DNA of 64,000 bases from NCBI GenBank assembly GCA_029204225.1, contig MU832117.1, positions 22,473-86,472 of the forward strand, written 5' to 3'. The position numbers were made by a program, and so were the translations under genes. Positions within the stretch are counted from its first letter, which is position 1; every line of letters starts with the position of its first letter. This document shows positions 51,710 through 64,000 of this stretch, one piece after another. This stretch comes from Diphasiastrum complanatum (lineage: Eukaryota; Streptophyta; Lycopodiopsida; Lycopodiales; Lycopodiaceae). Below the pieces are notes generated by a model. That model had not been told where the DNA came from and ran no database searches. It was given only the letters and a program-made list of their open reading frames with translations.

Positions 51710-52593
51710 AATCTTAGCAATTGTCTTGAATCTGTTAGTAGGATCACGCGCTTATCAGCGCAATTGTATTGTGGTCTGATCGTTGTATTTACAACTTTAA
51801 TATACAGATTCGCTATTGTTCTACACCTTTGCATTCTTGTTGAATGATAACTCTCGTTCCTCTCACACAAACGCTGTTAAGAAGAGAATTGTATGGCTGT
51901 CTCTGACGCCTGAATTAATTCCACATTCTTCTCATATCAGGTTATTAGTATGAGAGGATTGCATGGCTCTCTCAGACGCCTAATTCCTTTTGCAATCTCT
52001 CTTTCACGACAGTCTATGACTCCTACACTGATAATTTGATTCCACACACAAAGAACTGCTCATAACTCCATTCGCTAAATAATCCACGGTCCTGGTTATA
52101 ACAATTTCATTGTTTTTCTTCCAATAGAAGTGGTATCAGAGCTGATATCTAATTCGGCCCATAGAGTGATATCAGTGTCTGCTCCCATAGAAGTGGTATT
52201 AGAGCATAGGTTCATTGGATTACTAGAGTCTAGGATTTATTCCAACTCTATAGAGCTGTTCTTTTTGTTTGTGTTTCATCTCTGCTACTCAATGGCTATG
52301 GAAGGTTCAACCTAATAGATCCGCTTGATCAACAAATTCAACGGAGATGACTTTCACATGTGGAAGTTCAAGATGAGGATGATCATGATCGAGAAAGAGT
52401 TGTGGGAGTACGTAAATGGTTCAATACCCAAGTCGGTAGAACCTGAATTGCTTCCAACATGGGAAGCAAAGGATGGCAAAGCACTCGCCATTGTATCCCT
52501 GAATCTGAAGGACACTCAGATTGCTCACATGTCAAACAACACCACCTCCAAAGAAGCGTGGGATATCCTTACAAGCATCTACGAGACTTCAGA
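51710..52593 (+). mobile_element. Copia 5' end: LTR remnant, doubled primer-binding site, Gag start
   Basis: TGGTATCAGAGC at 52131-52142 is the primer site, so the LTR lies to its left (start unclear, about 51710). The LTR contains an internal duplication of about 75 bp (TCTCTGACGCCT / TCTCAGACGCCT). A near copy of the primer site with its flank, ATAGAAGTGGTATTAGAGC, recurs at 52190-52208. The Gag start is the ATG at 52292 (MAMEGST). TAA-TAG at 52313-52318 interrupts it, then INKFNGDDFHMWKFKMRMIM and SKEAWDILTSIYE, a DUF4219/UBN2 Gag opening. At 52594 it is cut by the family-X LTR. Confidence 0.75.
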
Positions 52594-53465
52594 GTTAGAA
52601 ATCAGAGTTAATCTGATATACATTTTATGTAAGCTCTAAATGTGATATTGTAATTAGTGTACAATTAATTACATTTGCTGTATTCAATTGTGTTCGGGAC
52701 GTGGCCCGTTAGGATATATTGATCGGGCACTGATCCCGTAGATGGCTACTTGGGTTAGCCAGGTAGCCACACGTAGGAAAAATTATCCTGTACAAAGTTA
52801 TATATAGTACTTGCTATACTCAGGGGCATGTCTTGAGTTTGTAGGTCGAATTTGGCCATATTGGGCCCAACCTTAGTTTGACAGGTGGTAGGCCAATTTT
52901 AGGACACCTGCCTTTTCATGCAGTTTGTGAATACTCTATATGTACAGTGTTTCTTTGTAATCTATTAGCTTTTGTTGTGCCATCTTTGAGAGCTTGCGAG
53001 GAGTGGCTCTTGTAATTGTGTGATGTGATCTGCATACTGCACTAGATTCTATCAAAATTTCAACTTGGTATCAGAGCATCCAAGTGGTGCAGGTATGCAC
53101 GATCTAGTGGAGCTATGGGCTAGCTTGGATGTGATGGGCTACATTTGCCATTTGGGTATCGCAGGGCCAAATTCGAGGCAATTTTTGGATGGTGAAACTT
53201 GTTACAGGACGACACAATGAGGCATTATCGCTTCGGAATCATTATTGCTTAATTCTGATAGGGTAACAAGGTGTTTGAAGCGGTAAATGCAGTATGGGGG
53301 CAAATGGTAGCGGAATTGTATGGAGAAAGCTAGTTTTGGCGACGAAAGTGCAGTTTGGCGGCGTGACTACTTATCATTGGCGACAATTTTGAGAGGGCAA
53401 GCAATCACACGTGAGAGGTTGGCATGGTATGCCGGTTACAGGTGAAAAATTCTTGTGATCAGGTA
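52594..53465 (+). mobile_element. Family-X LTR with primer site and leader, truncated
   Basis: The LTR at 52594-53063 (470 bp) is the reverse complement of 37166-37633. TGGTATCAGAGC at 53066-53077 is its primer-binding site. The leader then runs to 53465, where similarity to the minus-strand copy (about 41000-40655) ends. Compared with that copy, sequence just after the primer site is missing or rearranged. No right LTR is seen, so this is a truncated 5' end inserted into a Copia Gag. Confidence 0.8.
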
Positions 53466-54052
53466 AAAACATACAAGATAAATGTGCAATAATGAGGTAA
53501 GTTTGTAAACATCAAGTGTGGTGAAAGATAGATACATAAAACTCACCGAAGGACCAACTTCGGGTCGCACAAACAATGAATCTCTCTCAATCTGCTCGTA
53601 CATGCGAACATGCGATATGATAATATGTCACTCTTGTCACAATGCATATTTGCATCGTGTATGTGGGCATGCTATTCTCTGGTTTAGCTAGGCCTCTGAT
53701 CCAATTTGTGATGGTCCAGCCTCATATGAAGAAGAAGAATGTGAACTTGCCATTTGCATCAGTCCACCTTGCCAAATCTAAACCAATAGTTCATAAACAA
53801 ATTAGAGAGAAAGAAACGATTGCCAAATTGAAGACACATATATAACCACTAAGATTGTACATTTCACTAGCTAGGATCTTGTTCCAATGTTATCAATTGA
53901 TTCATCAATATACATCACATAACCCAAAAATATCATTTCTTTGGTTTGTACTTTAAACCTGAAAAAAAATCATTACCAAATCATTGCCTAATTAAATGGA
54001 TACATATGGATAATATTATACATTTTGCTAACTTGTACTTTCAATCCTAAAT
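53466..54052. other. Unassigned AT-rich spacer
   Basis: Nothing recognised. A 67-codon frame at 53642-53845 has no known similarity and is not called. Confidence 0.35.
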
Positions 54053-54530
54053 CTTAAATCCTAAACTCTAACAATAATCCCTAAACTCTGAACCCTAAGT
54101 TTTAACTCCTAAACCCTAAACTCAACACCCTAAATCCTAAACCCTAAACCCTAAACCCTATGCTCTAAATCGTAATATCTAACCTCTAAATCCTAAATCA
54201 TAAACTCAATATTCTAAACCCTAAACCCTAAACCCTAGTTATATCCTAAACTTCAAATCCTAAACTCTAAACCCTAAACTCCAAACCCCAAACCTTAAAT
54301 TCAAACTCCAAATCCTGAATCTTTAACCTCATATCCAATATCCTAATTTCTAAATTCTAAATTCTAAATCCTAAACTCAATACCTGAAACCCTATGTCCT
54401 AAACTTGAAGCTTTAAACTTAAACTCTAAATACCAAACCCCAACTCTAAATTGTAATCCCCAAGGCCAAGACCCTAAATCCTTAATTCTATGCCCTAAAA
54501 TTCAAACTCTAAACCCTAATCCATATGCCC
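54053..54530 (+). repeat. Interstitial telomere-like repeat, degenerate (CCCTAAA)n
   Basis: About 480 bp is built from 7-bp-like units CCTAAAC/T. Exact tandem CCCTAAA units are clearest at about 54130-54160 and 54213-54235; elsewhere there are variants such as ATCCTAA, ACTCTAA and TTCTAAA. CCCTAAA is the plant telomere repeat (TTTAGGG on the other strand). The degeneracy implies age. It could be a relic of chromosome rearrangement or repair, or a proliferated intron-like satellite. Confidence 0.88.
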
Positions 54531-54627
54531 CAAAATGAAAACTATAGTCTAGCACCTTTGATAATACATTGTACCTTTGTAAGGCAAGGCCAAAAAATCT
54601 AATGCATTTTATCGTCTTGAACAAAAT

Positions 54628-54742
54628 TTCTATCTAGGCAAAATCGGAATCTAGGGTTGAAAGTGCATTATCTAACACTCCATCTCTAGATTCAGACCGA
54701 CCGCAACGAGTTTCATTTTCTCCCCATCATCCCAATCAGATT
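54628..54742 (+). repeat. LTR fragment, family W, plus orientation
   Basis: This is the reverse complement of 62458-62580. They share the stretch from AGTGCATTATCT through CTCCATCTCTAGATTCAGA to AATCAGATTCCATCAG. The copy at 62458 abuts a primer site, so this is the 3' end of an LTR. Here no primer site follows, so the piece is isolated. Confidence 0.75.
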
Positions 54743-55789
54743 CCATCAGCTGAAGAAACATCAAGTTTCTACCCACAAAGTGCTTCTAGCTTGTGATCAC
54801 AAACCCACATAAATACACAGGAAAATATCGCAGGCAAAAACTGCTACCAGACTGCATGATGGGAGAACCGCAACCGCACCACAAGGGGCCTACATGTGGT
54901 TCCTCATGGCCCTGAGTTCCAAAGGGAACAAACCACCGCAAACCACCACAACCGCAATGAAGACGACTTTAGCAAAATCCATCGCAGGCAGCCAGCCGCA
55001 AGGCCCAGCCAAACGACTTCAAGGAAGCAACCGCAGACAATCGCATAGTTAGAGTTGCGGAGACCAACGAGCAACTCAGTGAAGCCACCGCATAGTCAAA
55101 GTTGTGGAGACCAACGAGTGACCACAACGTAGGCTACTGAAGGAGCTCTACCTATGGCTCATTACAGAGCGAAGCCAAAGGAAGAACCGCAAGGCTCCAC
55201 CCACGGCTCATTGTGAAGGAAGCTAGGGGAAACCGCCAACGAAGAGCCACAAGGCCTTACATATGTTTTCATCAAAGAAAACCAAACGCGACCGCATCTT
55301 CACCGCAAGGGAATGACCGTGGTCACCTACAACTGCAAAAGTGGCAGATCTTCACAACGCAAGAACAAGGAAGATCAACCAAAGAGTACCGCATGGAGAA
55401 TGGGCTCCACGGAGAACAACGACAACAAACTGGAAGCCGTTAGACGTGCTTAACCAGTTCTTGTAACCAATGATTAGCATAAACCCCCTTCTCTCTATTC
55501 CTATATAAACATGATACATGCGAGAGAGAAGGTAGAACAATTGATGATGCAAAGCATCCGCTAGTAAGCAAGATCTATAGATTGTTCGTAAGAAATAGTT
55601 TCTCTTGCGTCGACGCATTGTGCGGTATGCCAAGCAGCGCTCACAAAAAGGTCATTGATGTAACACATATGCTATTTGCACATTTTGTTTTGTGTAAAAT
55701 CTTGAATGCTTGATGTTAGTTCATTGTTCATGCATATTCAGCTTTCATTCTACATTCCGCACAAAGGCTCATTTATTTGAATGTTTTAT
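54743..55789. other. Unassigned GC-richer region with short tandem motifs
   Basis: No gene recognised. ACCGCA-type hexamers recur many times between 54840 and 55430. A local repeat of GGAGACCAACGAG with flanks occurs at about 55058 and 55107. CTATATAAAC at 55500-55510 with following sequence looks like a promoter or LTR U3/R, but no partner repeat supports this. Confidence 0.35.
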
Positions 55790-55962
55790 AAATTAGTAAG
55801 TAGGTCAGCAATGTGTGTCTACACCTTGGAAGAGTATCGATAGATAGCAAGTCTTTTTGAAGAGTAGGCACATATAGAACGTCGTCAAGCCTTCTGTCTC
55901 TTCCATTAGTATTCAATCACAGCGCTCCAGTTCCACTGATTTGGTGTCTGGAACCATCTTCC
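55790..55962 (-). pseudogene. Family-W Copia fragment after protease (3' side of the nested insertion)
   Basis: On the minus strand LDDVLYVPTLQKDLLSIDTL is the conserved post-protease segment of Copia Pol. It continues the Gag-protease fragment at 62457-61254 across the inserted full-length Copia. The two flanks join in frame at the 5-bp duplication, reading RYIILEDGSRHQISG. Confidence 0.78.
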
Positions 55963-56568
55963 AGTCGAAAATCAGTGGGTTAGTCAGCGGAAGCTTGAGC
56001 CGGTGCGTGTAGGATAAAAAAACGCCACAAACAAGAGCAGAATATTAAAATTGAAAGATTCTGACAAATGCACAAAGAAACAATACAGTAGTGGAATTGA
56101 GAATTTGCACTCTGATCAATATCAAACAGTGAGTACAATGCTTGAAGTGATAACTTCAGCTTACAGTCGTTGAGAGTGATAACTCTTGTTATAGAAACTC
56201 GAATAATTAGAAGAAGTTTTCTGATGAAGATTCTAGGATTAATATCCTACAAAATAGCCACAACTAACTTTTGTTGCAGTTATTAGAACCGCCTCATTAC
56301 AGTTAATGCATGTACAAAGTAAGCAGACTATCAACGCGAAGTTGTTGGGTCGGATTTTAGACCGACAGTATCAAAATTTACAAGTATCAAAAAAATGTAC
56401 AATGACTCGAATAATATATAGTTTTTCAAGTCGATCCAATATCAAAAAATTCTGAAAACTTTGATCCTAAATTTTTCGATCCTCTGAACATAAATTCTAG
56501 CCTTCTGTTCTGGTTTTTCAGGATGCTCGTTATTGAATGGATTTGAGGCTGAGCATCGAATTCCAACA
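55963..56568 (-). repeat. 3' LTR of the full-length Copia
   Basis: Begins TGTTGGAATTCGATGCTCAG right after GGGGGAG and ends next to the CTTCC target duplication. Confidence 0.93.
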
Positions 56569-56590
56569 CTCCCCCTTAATGTGGATCTTG

Positions 56591-59600
<3,010 letters not shown>

Positions 59601-59620
59601 GCTGCTTCATCTTCCTCATG

Positions 59621-60503
59621 CTATTGTATCAAATAACTAGTTGAGACAGAATTCGCTTGTTGTTGGAACTGCTTCTTCTTCTCATTGTTGAATTTTAGAG
59701 TTCTATAGTCCTTGATCTCATGTCCAGTTCTCTTGCAGTATCTACAGAAAGGTTTTTGCTTTGATTGGAAAGATGAAGAGTTCAAATTTTGACTCATGCT
59801 TGAATTTGACCCTGAGCCAGAACTCGACCCAAAGCCAAAATTCAAACTTGAGTCAAAATTTGATCATGACTGCATATTGCTCTTCTTTTTGGATCTGAAC
59901 CTTTGATTTTTGGAATATAGAGTTTGAGGATCTGACAGATCTTCTTGCCTCCTCTTGTTGGAGTAATGAGATCACTCTTGAAAGGGAGATCTTCTCTTGG
60001 ACCAAAATTGCTAGGACCCAATTTTCATAGGCCTCAAGAAGACTCAATAATAGAGTCATAACAACATCACTATCTTCAATGACTGAGCCAGTTGCAGTCA
60101 TCTGTTCCATAAGATTTTGAAAGGTGTTGATATGACTTGAAACACTTGTTGCCTCATACATTCTTAGAGTGAAGAATTTCTTCCTCAAATGGAGTTTGGA
60201 GGAGACATCCCTGATATCGTAGAGTGTTGCTAGAATGTCCCGTGCATCCTTAGCAGTCTGAGAAGCTCTTATGTGGCTGATTTGATTGTCTTTGATGTTG
60301 AGAGTGATCATGGCAAAAGCATTGCCATCTTTCAGCCTCCATTTAGTGATAGTGGTTGCATTACCTTCAGGTTTAACTTATGTGCCATCAACAATGTCCC
60401 ACAGTTCCTTGGCTAGTAATATGACCTTCATTTTGAATTTCCAGAGATGGTAGTTGCTTCCATCGAGTCTGTCGATTAGAGAAGAACTAGAAGACGGATC
60501 CAT
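59621..60503 (-). pseudogene. Gag of the full-length Copia
   Basis: ATG at 60503 starts MDPSSSSSLIDRLDGSNYHL, the usual DUF4219 opening. TAA interrupts after VDGT. MITLNIKDNQISHIRASQTA and the UBN2-like FQNLMEQMTATGSVIEDSDV follow to about 59853. A zinc knuckle, CRYCKRTGHEIKDYR, lies at 59775-59700; its last Cys reads Tyr, so the CCHC finger is broken. Gag normally forms the particle and binds element RNA. Confidence 0.82.
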
Positions 60504-60646
60504 TCTGGTTGAGCGAGGATCGTTGGTAGAAACAACAATTTCGAGATACTGTTGGCTGCGTACTTGCTAGAATAACGTCTTGATAGAGACAAGACTCAAT
60601 AATCCGTAATGAAATGCAGATTGCTGAACTGTCCGCTCTGATACCA

Positions 60647-61253
60647 TGTCAAAAATCAGTGGGTTAGTCAACGAAAGCTCGAGCGGGTGCGTGTAGGATT
60701 GGAAACGCCACAAACAATAGCAGAATATTGAAATTGAAAGATTCAGACAAATGCACAAAGAAAGATACATTAGTGGGACTAAGAATGTGCACTCTGATTA
60801 ATATCAAACAGTGAGTACAATGCTTGAAGTGATAACTTCAACTTACCGTTGTTCTCTTGTTACAAAAACTCGAATAATTAGAAAAAGACTTTTGATGAAG
60901 ATTCTAGTTTATATCCTACAAAATATCTACAACTACCTTTTGTTGCAGTTATTACAACCGCCTCATTACAATTAATGCATGTACAAAGTGGGCCGACTAT
61001 CAACGTGAAGTCGTTGGGTCGAGGATTTTAGACCTATAGTATCAAAATTTACAAGTATCGAAAAATTGTACAATAACTCAAAAAATACTAACTCGAATAA
61101 TATAGAATTTTTTGAGTCAATCCAGTATCAAAAAATTCTGAAAACTTTGATCCTAGATTTTTTGATCCTCTGAACATAAATTTGAGCCTTTTGTTCTAGG
61201 TTTTCATGATGCTCATTATTGAATGGATTGAGGCTGATCATCGAATTCCAACG
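60647..61253 (-). repeat. 5' LTR of the full-length Copia
   Basis: Begins CGTTGGAATTCGATG (mutated from TGTTGGAATTC) and ends TTTTTGACA, followed at once by the primer-binding site. Pairs with 55963-56568. Confidence 0.93.
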
Positions 61254-62457
61254 CTTCCAAGATTATGTATCTCGAGGACTCTGTTGACTCTGTTTCTTGA
61301 TAATCATTGATCATATGTTTGGTTGTCACAAAGTGTGACGTGGCACCTAAGTCAAGGATCACTTCTTGTGTATCTGATTTTGATGTAGTGCATACATCAG
61401 TGCATAAGTAAGTTGTTGGGTTCTTGCTATTGGCTCTGTCTTTAGCCATCTTGGAGGATTCTGATTCCTCCACATAGGAAGAACTGTTCGTGTTCTCCCG
61501 GTTGTTCTGAGTTTGTTTGCTTCTTGGATTTTGATAGTAGTCCATGGCTACATGACCTTTCTTGTGACAATGGATGCATTCTATCTTGGGATTAAGCCAA
61601 TGTATGTCAACGGTGTGGCCTTGACGTTTGCATCTCACGCATGTCTTTTTGTCACCACCTTGTTGCTTTGGCTTGTCTTTGCCTTTCCACTTGTCTTTGT
61701 TCTGACTCTCTCTTAGGCTTAAACTTCTTCTTATGTTTCTCTTTATTGTTATAGAGAGCTTGATCAGAGGCGTTCTTGTCATCAAGGTGTTCACGGGCCT
61801 CTACTTTTTCTCTGATTTCTGTCACACCCTTCTCAAGGGTCATTTGTGAATCTTTAGCCAGCAGAGTTTGAGTGGTCTGGAAAGATCTTGTTAGAGCTCA
61901 TAGCAGGTAGGTGAGCTGCTTCTCCACTAAGACTGCATGTTCCGTTCCAACGTTGTGTAATGATAGGAGCAGATCCTTTATTTTTCTGATAAAGGACGTG
62001 AGGTCGTTGACATCCCATCTTAGGTAGGTTATCTGATCTTCTAAATGCATGATCTGTGTGTGCGATTTAGTTTGGAACCTAGCTAGTAATGCATCTCACA
62101 TCTCTCTGCATTAGAGAGTGAGACGAGGTCAAGCATAATACTATCTTCAATGGAAGAGGACAAGATAACTATTGCTTTGTCATTCCATTTCTTTCCATTC
62201 TTGTAGCTTGTGCCGGTAGGCGTCTCTTCCGATCAGTCTACCGAAGGCCATAGACCTTCTCCCTTCAAGATGAGAGAAGTCTTTACCTTCCATGCTAGGA
62301 AGTTTGACCCGGAGGACTCAAGAACTGTGTATTCGTCGAATGTATACTGCTAATAGATGCCATTTTTTGCAAACAATGTTTCAGCTTGAATTCAAGCTCT
62401 TTGTTTTGAATGGAAAGAAACCTTCAAGCTTTGATAACCTCTGCTCTGATACCAACT
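61254..62457 (-). pseudogene. Family-W Copia 5' part: primer site, Gag, zinc knuckles, protease
   Basis: The primer site TTGGTATCAGAGCAGAGG lies at 62457-62440 on the minus strand. Gag begins MASISSIHSTNTQFLSPPGQ near 62360 and breaks soon after. At 61720-61560 are two knuckles, CVRCKRQGHTVDIHW and CIHCHKKGHVAMDYY, both lacking the last Cys. Protease is VILDLGATSHFVTTKHMIND; the usual Asp-Ser-Gly reads Asp-Leu-Gly, which should abolish activity. The full-length Copia is inserted right after RYIILE. Confidence 0.8.
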
Positions 62458-62584
62458 GATGGAATCTGATTGGGACGATGAAAAAAAAAACGAAACATGT
62501 TGCGGTCGGTGATGGACCATCTGAATCCAGAGATGGAGTGTCAGATAATGCGCTTTCAACGCTTGATTCTGATTTTGCCTAGAT
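62458..62584 (-). repeat. LTR end, family W
   Basis: Abuts the W primer site. Reverse complement of 54628-54742. Similarity stops at GATAG near 62584, after which plus-strand Copia coding begins, so the LTR is truncated. Confidence 0.72.
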
Positions 62585-64000
62585 AGAGTTGAACTCTCAG
62601 CTACGGCTACTGCTGCATCTTTGAATAGTAGATGCAGGGAAGGTCCATCACCTTCTCAGGTGATTCATGCGAAGTGGTCGAGAATCCAAGACCACTCATC
62701 TTGTTTACACAAGCAAGCGAGAAGGGGAATCTATATCATCTGAAGATATGATACCCTTAGAGCAAGCTCATCAGATCCATGAATCGACGGATATTCTAGG
62801 GCATAGGAGACCGTGTCATATGAATACAGTTGCTCTTATACAACGCTAGTTGGAATGGAGTATCATGAGCATCAGCATCAAAGATGCAGCAAGGCCCGAA
62901 GTCCGTGTGATGCCTGTAACACGGGAAAGATATGTCACGAATGCCCTTCACAAAGGACTCTTTCAGAACGAAAGAACTTCTGGAACTGGTGCATTCTGAC
63001 ATATGTGGACCCTTTGATGTGGTCTCCTTGGAGGATCGAAATACTACATTACCTTCATTGATGACTTCAGTAAGTTTGCAACTGTGTACTTCATCCACAA
63101 TAAGTCAGAGGCTTTGGATAAATTCACATAGTTCGTGAATTGGGCTAAAAAATGGACTGACAAGAAAGTGAAGTAGCTAAGGATGGGACAAAGGTGGAGA
63201 GGTAACGTCTCCCAAGCATTTCGTAGAGTTTTGTACTAGTCAAGGCATTCTTCACTTGAAGACAACAACTTACATGCCACGACACAATGGCGTTGTAGAG
63301 AGTGGAACAGGATTCTCATGGAAGGCACAAGATCCATGATGGCCTACTCTAAGGTATCAAAATGGTTTATGGGCCTACTTGTAGAACTAACAGGGTGAAG
63401 TCTGGAGTTCCCCGCACTAACACCACATGAGGTATGGTGGGGTAGCAAGCCAAGTCTGACACATGTGCACATCTTTGGATGTGTTACATGTGCCCACATT
63501 CTAGATCAGAAAAGGAAGAAGTTGGACAAAAATGTGGAGCCAGACAAATAAAAACGGTCGAGATGTCAGATTTGATGAATCAAGGACAATGGTTGATGGA
63601 GATCCAGTCGTCTACTAGATTCTTAGCAGAGCTACTACAATCTACCCACACACATAGGGAGCAGATCAGGATGTTCACTACCACACCAGTTGAGCGACGA
63701 TTCGGATGATGGAGAAGCGAACGATGACAATTCCTGGAATGCATAATTGTTCCTCCAGCAATTACAAGAAAAAAGGGCAAGGCATAGCACTTCCAGTACA
63801 ATTTCCACGAAGGTCTACCAGAGAGAGAAAGACTACCCGCAAGGTATGGAGAGTACGATTTTGCATCCGCTATAGAAGAATGTTGTGGATTTGGTGGAGA
63901 ACCCCACCAAGGCATATGATGAAGTAGTCAGCTATCCAGATAAGGACAAATGCGATACAGGTTATGAGGCAGAGATGGACTGTCATCTTGCTTCATCTCT
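62585..64000 (+). pseudogene. Copia integrase to start of RT, plus strand, runs off the window
   Basis: Peptides in broken frames on the plus strand: a pre-integrase block with RRPCHMNTVAL and CDACNTGK, then the integrase core (KELLELVHSDICGPFDVVSL, FIDDFSKFATVYFI, TTYMPRHNGVVES), then the C-terminal PHEVWWGSKPSLTHVHIFGC. At the edge, EVVSYPDKDKCDTGYEAEMD resembles the start of RT. At least five stops or frameshifts. It is head-to-head with the W Gag-protease piece; they may be parts of one element split by an inversion, or two insertions. Confidence 0.75.

Overview
This is nuclear DNA of a land plant. The evidence is a plant TAF15b-type gene with GT-AG introns, a large PLS-class pentatricopeptide repeat (PPR) gene, Ty1/Copia and Ty3/Gypsy elements primed by the plant initiator-Met motif TGGTATCAGAGC, and a degenerate CCCTAAA (plant telomere type) tract. 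The very transposon-packed intron, the large PPR gene and an RLE-type LINE fit a big-genome seedless plant such as a fern. That placement is inference; the window does not prove a species.

Only two host genes are supported. (1) A TAF15b-like FET-family RNA-binding protein lies on the minus strand. Six coding exons between 21109 and 2282 join in frame to 457 codons. Exons 1-5 sit within 3 kb (21109-18154). The last exon (2791-2282) is separated from them by a 15.4 kb intron full of mobile DNA. (2) A PPR gene (50488-47183, minus) has about nine PLS cycles and a truncated E region.

Layout. 1-2281: downstream flank. 2282-21109: TAF15b; its giant intron holds a minus-strand APE-type LINE (about 7343-14937) ending in a CT microsatellite, a young 2.9 kb LTR element inserted in that LINE (9681-12598), a second LINE piece (14938-15655), a Ty3/Gypsy integrase remnant (15663-16422) and a complete 587 bp miniature LTR element with perfect target duplication (17411-17997). 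21110-26400: upstream flank with a long inverted repeat (22653-23272) and a decayed LINE tail. About 26600-30235: a LINE with an N-terminal zinc finger and a C-terminal restriction-like endonuclease. 30369-33810: internally deleted Copia. 33990-36130: antisense Copia relic ending in an AG microsatellite. 36725-44247: composite of two LTR families around a non-coding interior. 44248-47182: nothing recognised. 47183-50488: PPR gene. 51459-53465: microsatellites, a Copia 5' end, and a second copy of one of the LTR families. About 54053-54530: interstitial telomere-like tract. 55963-61253: complete Copia with 5-bp target duplication, nested in the protease region of an older Copia. 62585-64000: Copia integrase to RT start, running off the window.

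The transposon genes are almost all broken. In several places the in-frame stop is a TAG exactly where a related copy or a conserved family residue has Gln (CAG). This is the footprint expected of C-to-T decay at methylated CHG sites. No new biochemical system was recognised. The most interesting items are the 587 bp SMART-like element, the RLE-type LINE, the long hairpin near the TAF15b 5' end, the orphan-ORF LTR element and a microsatellite that can be seen arising inside an RNase H reading frame.
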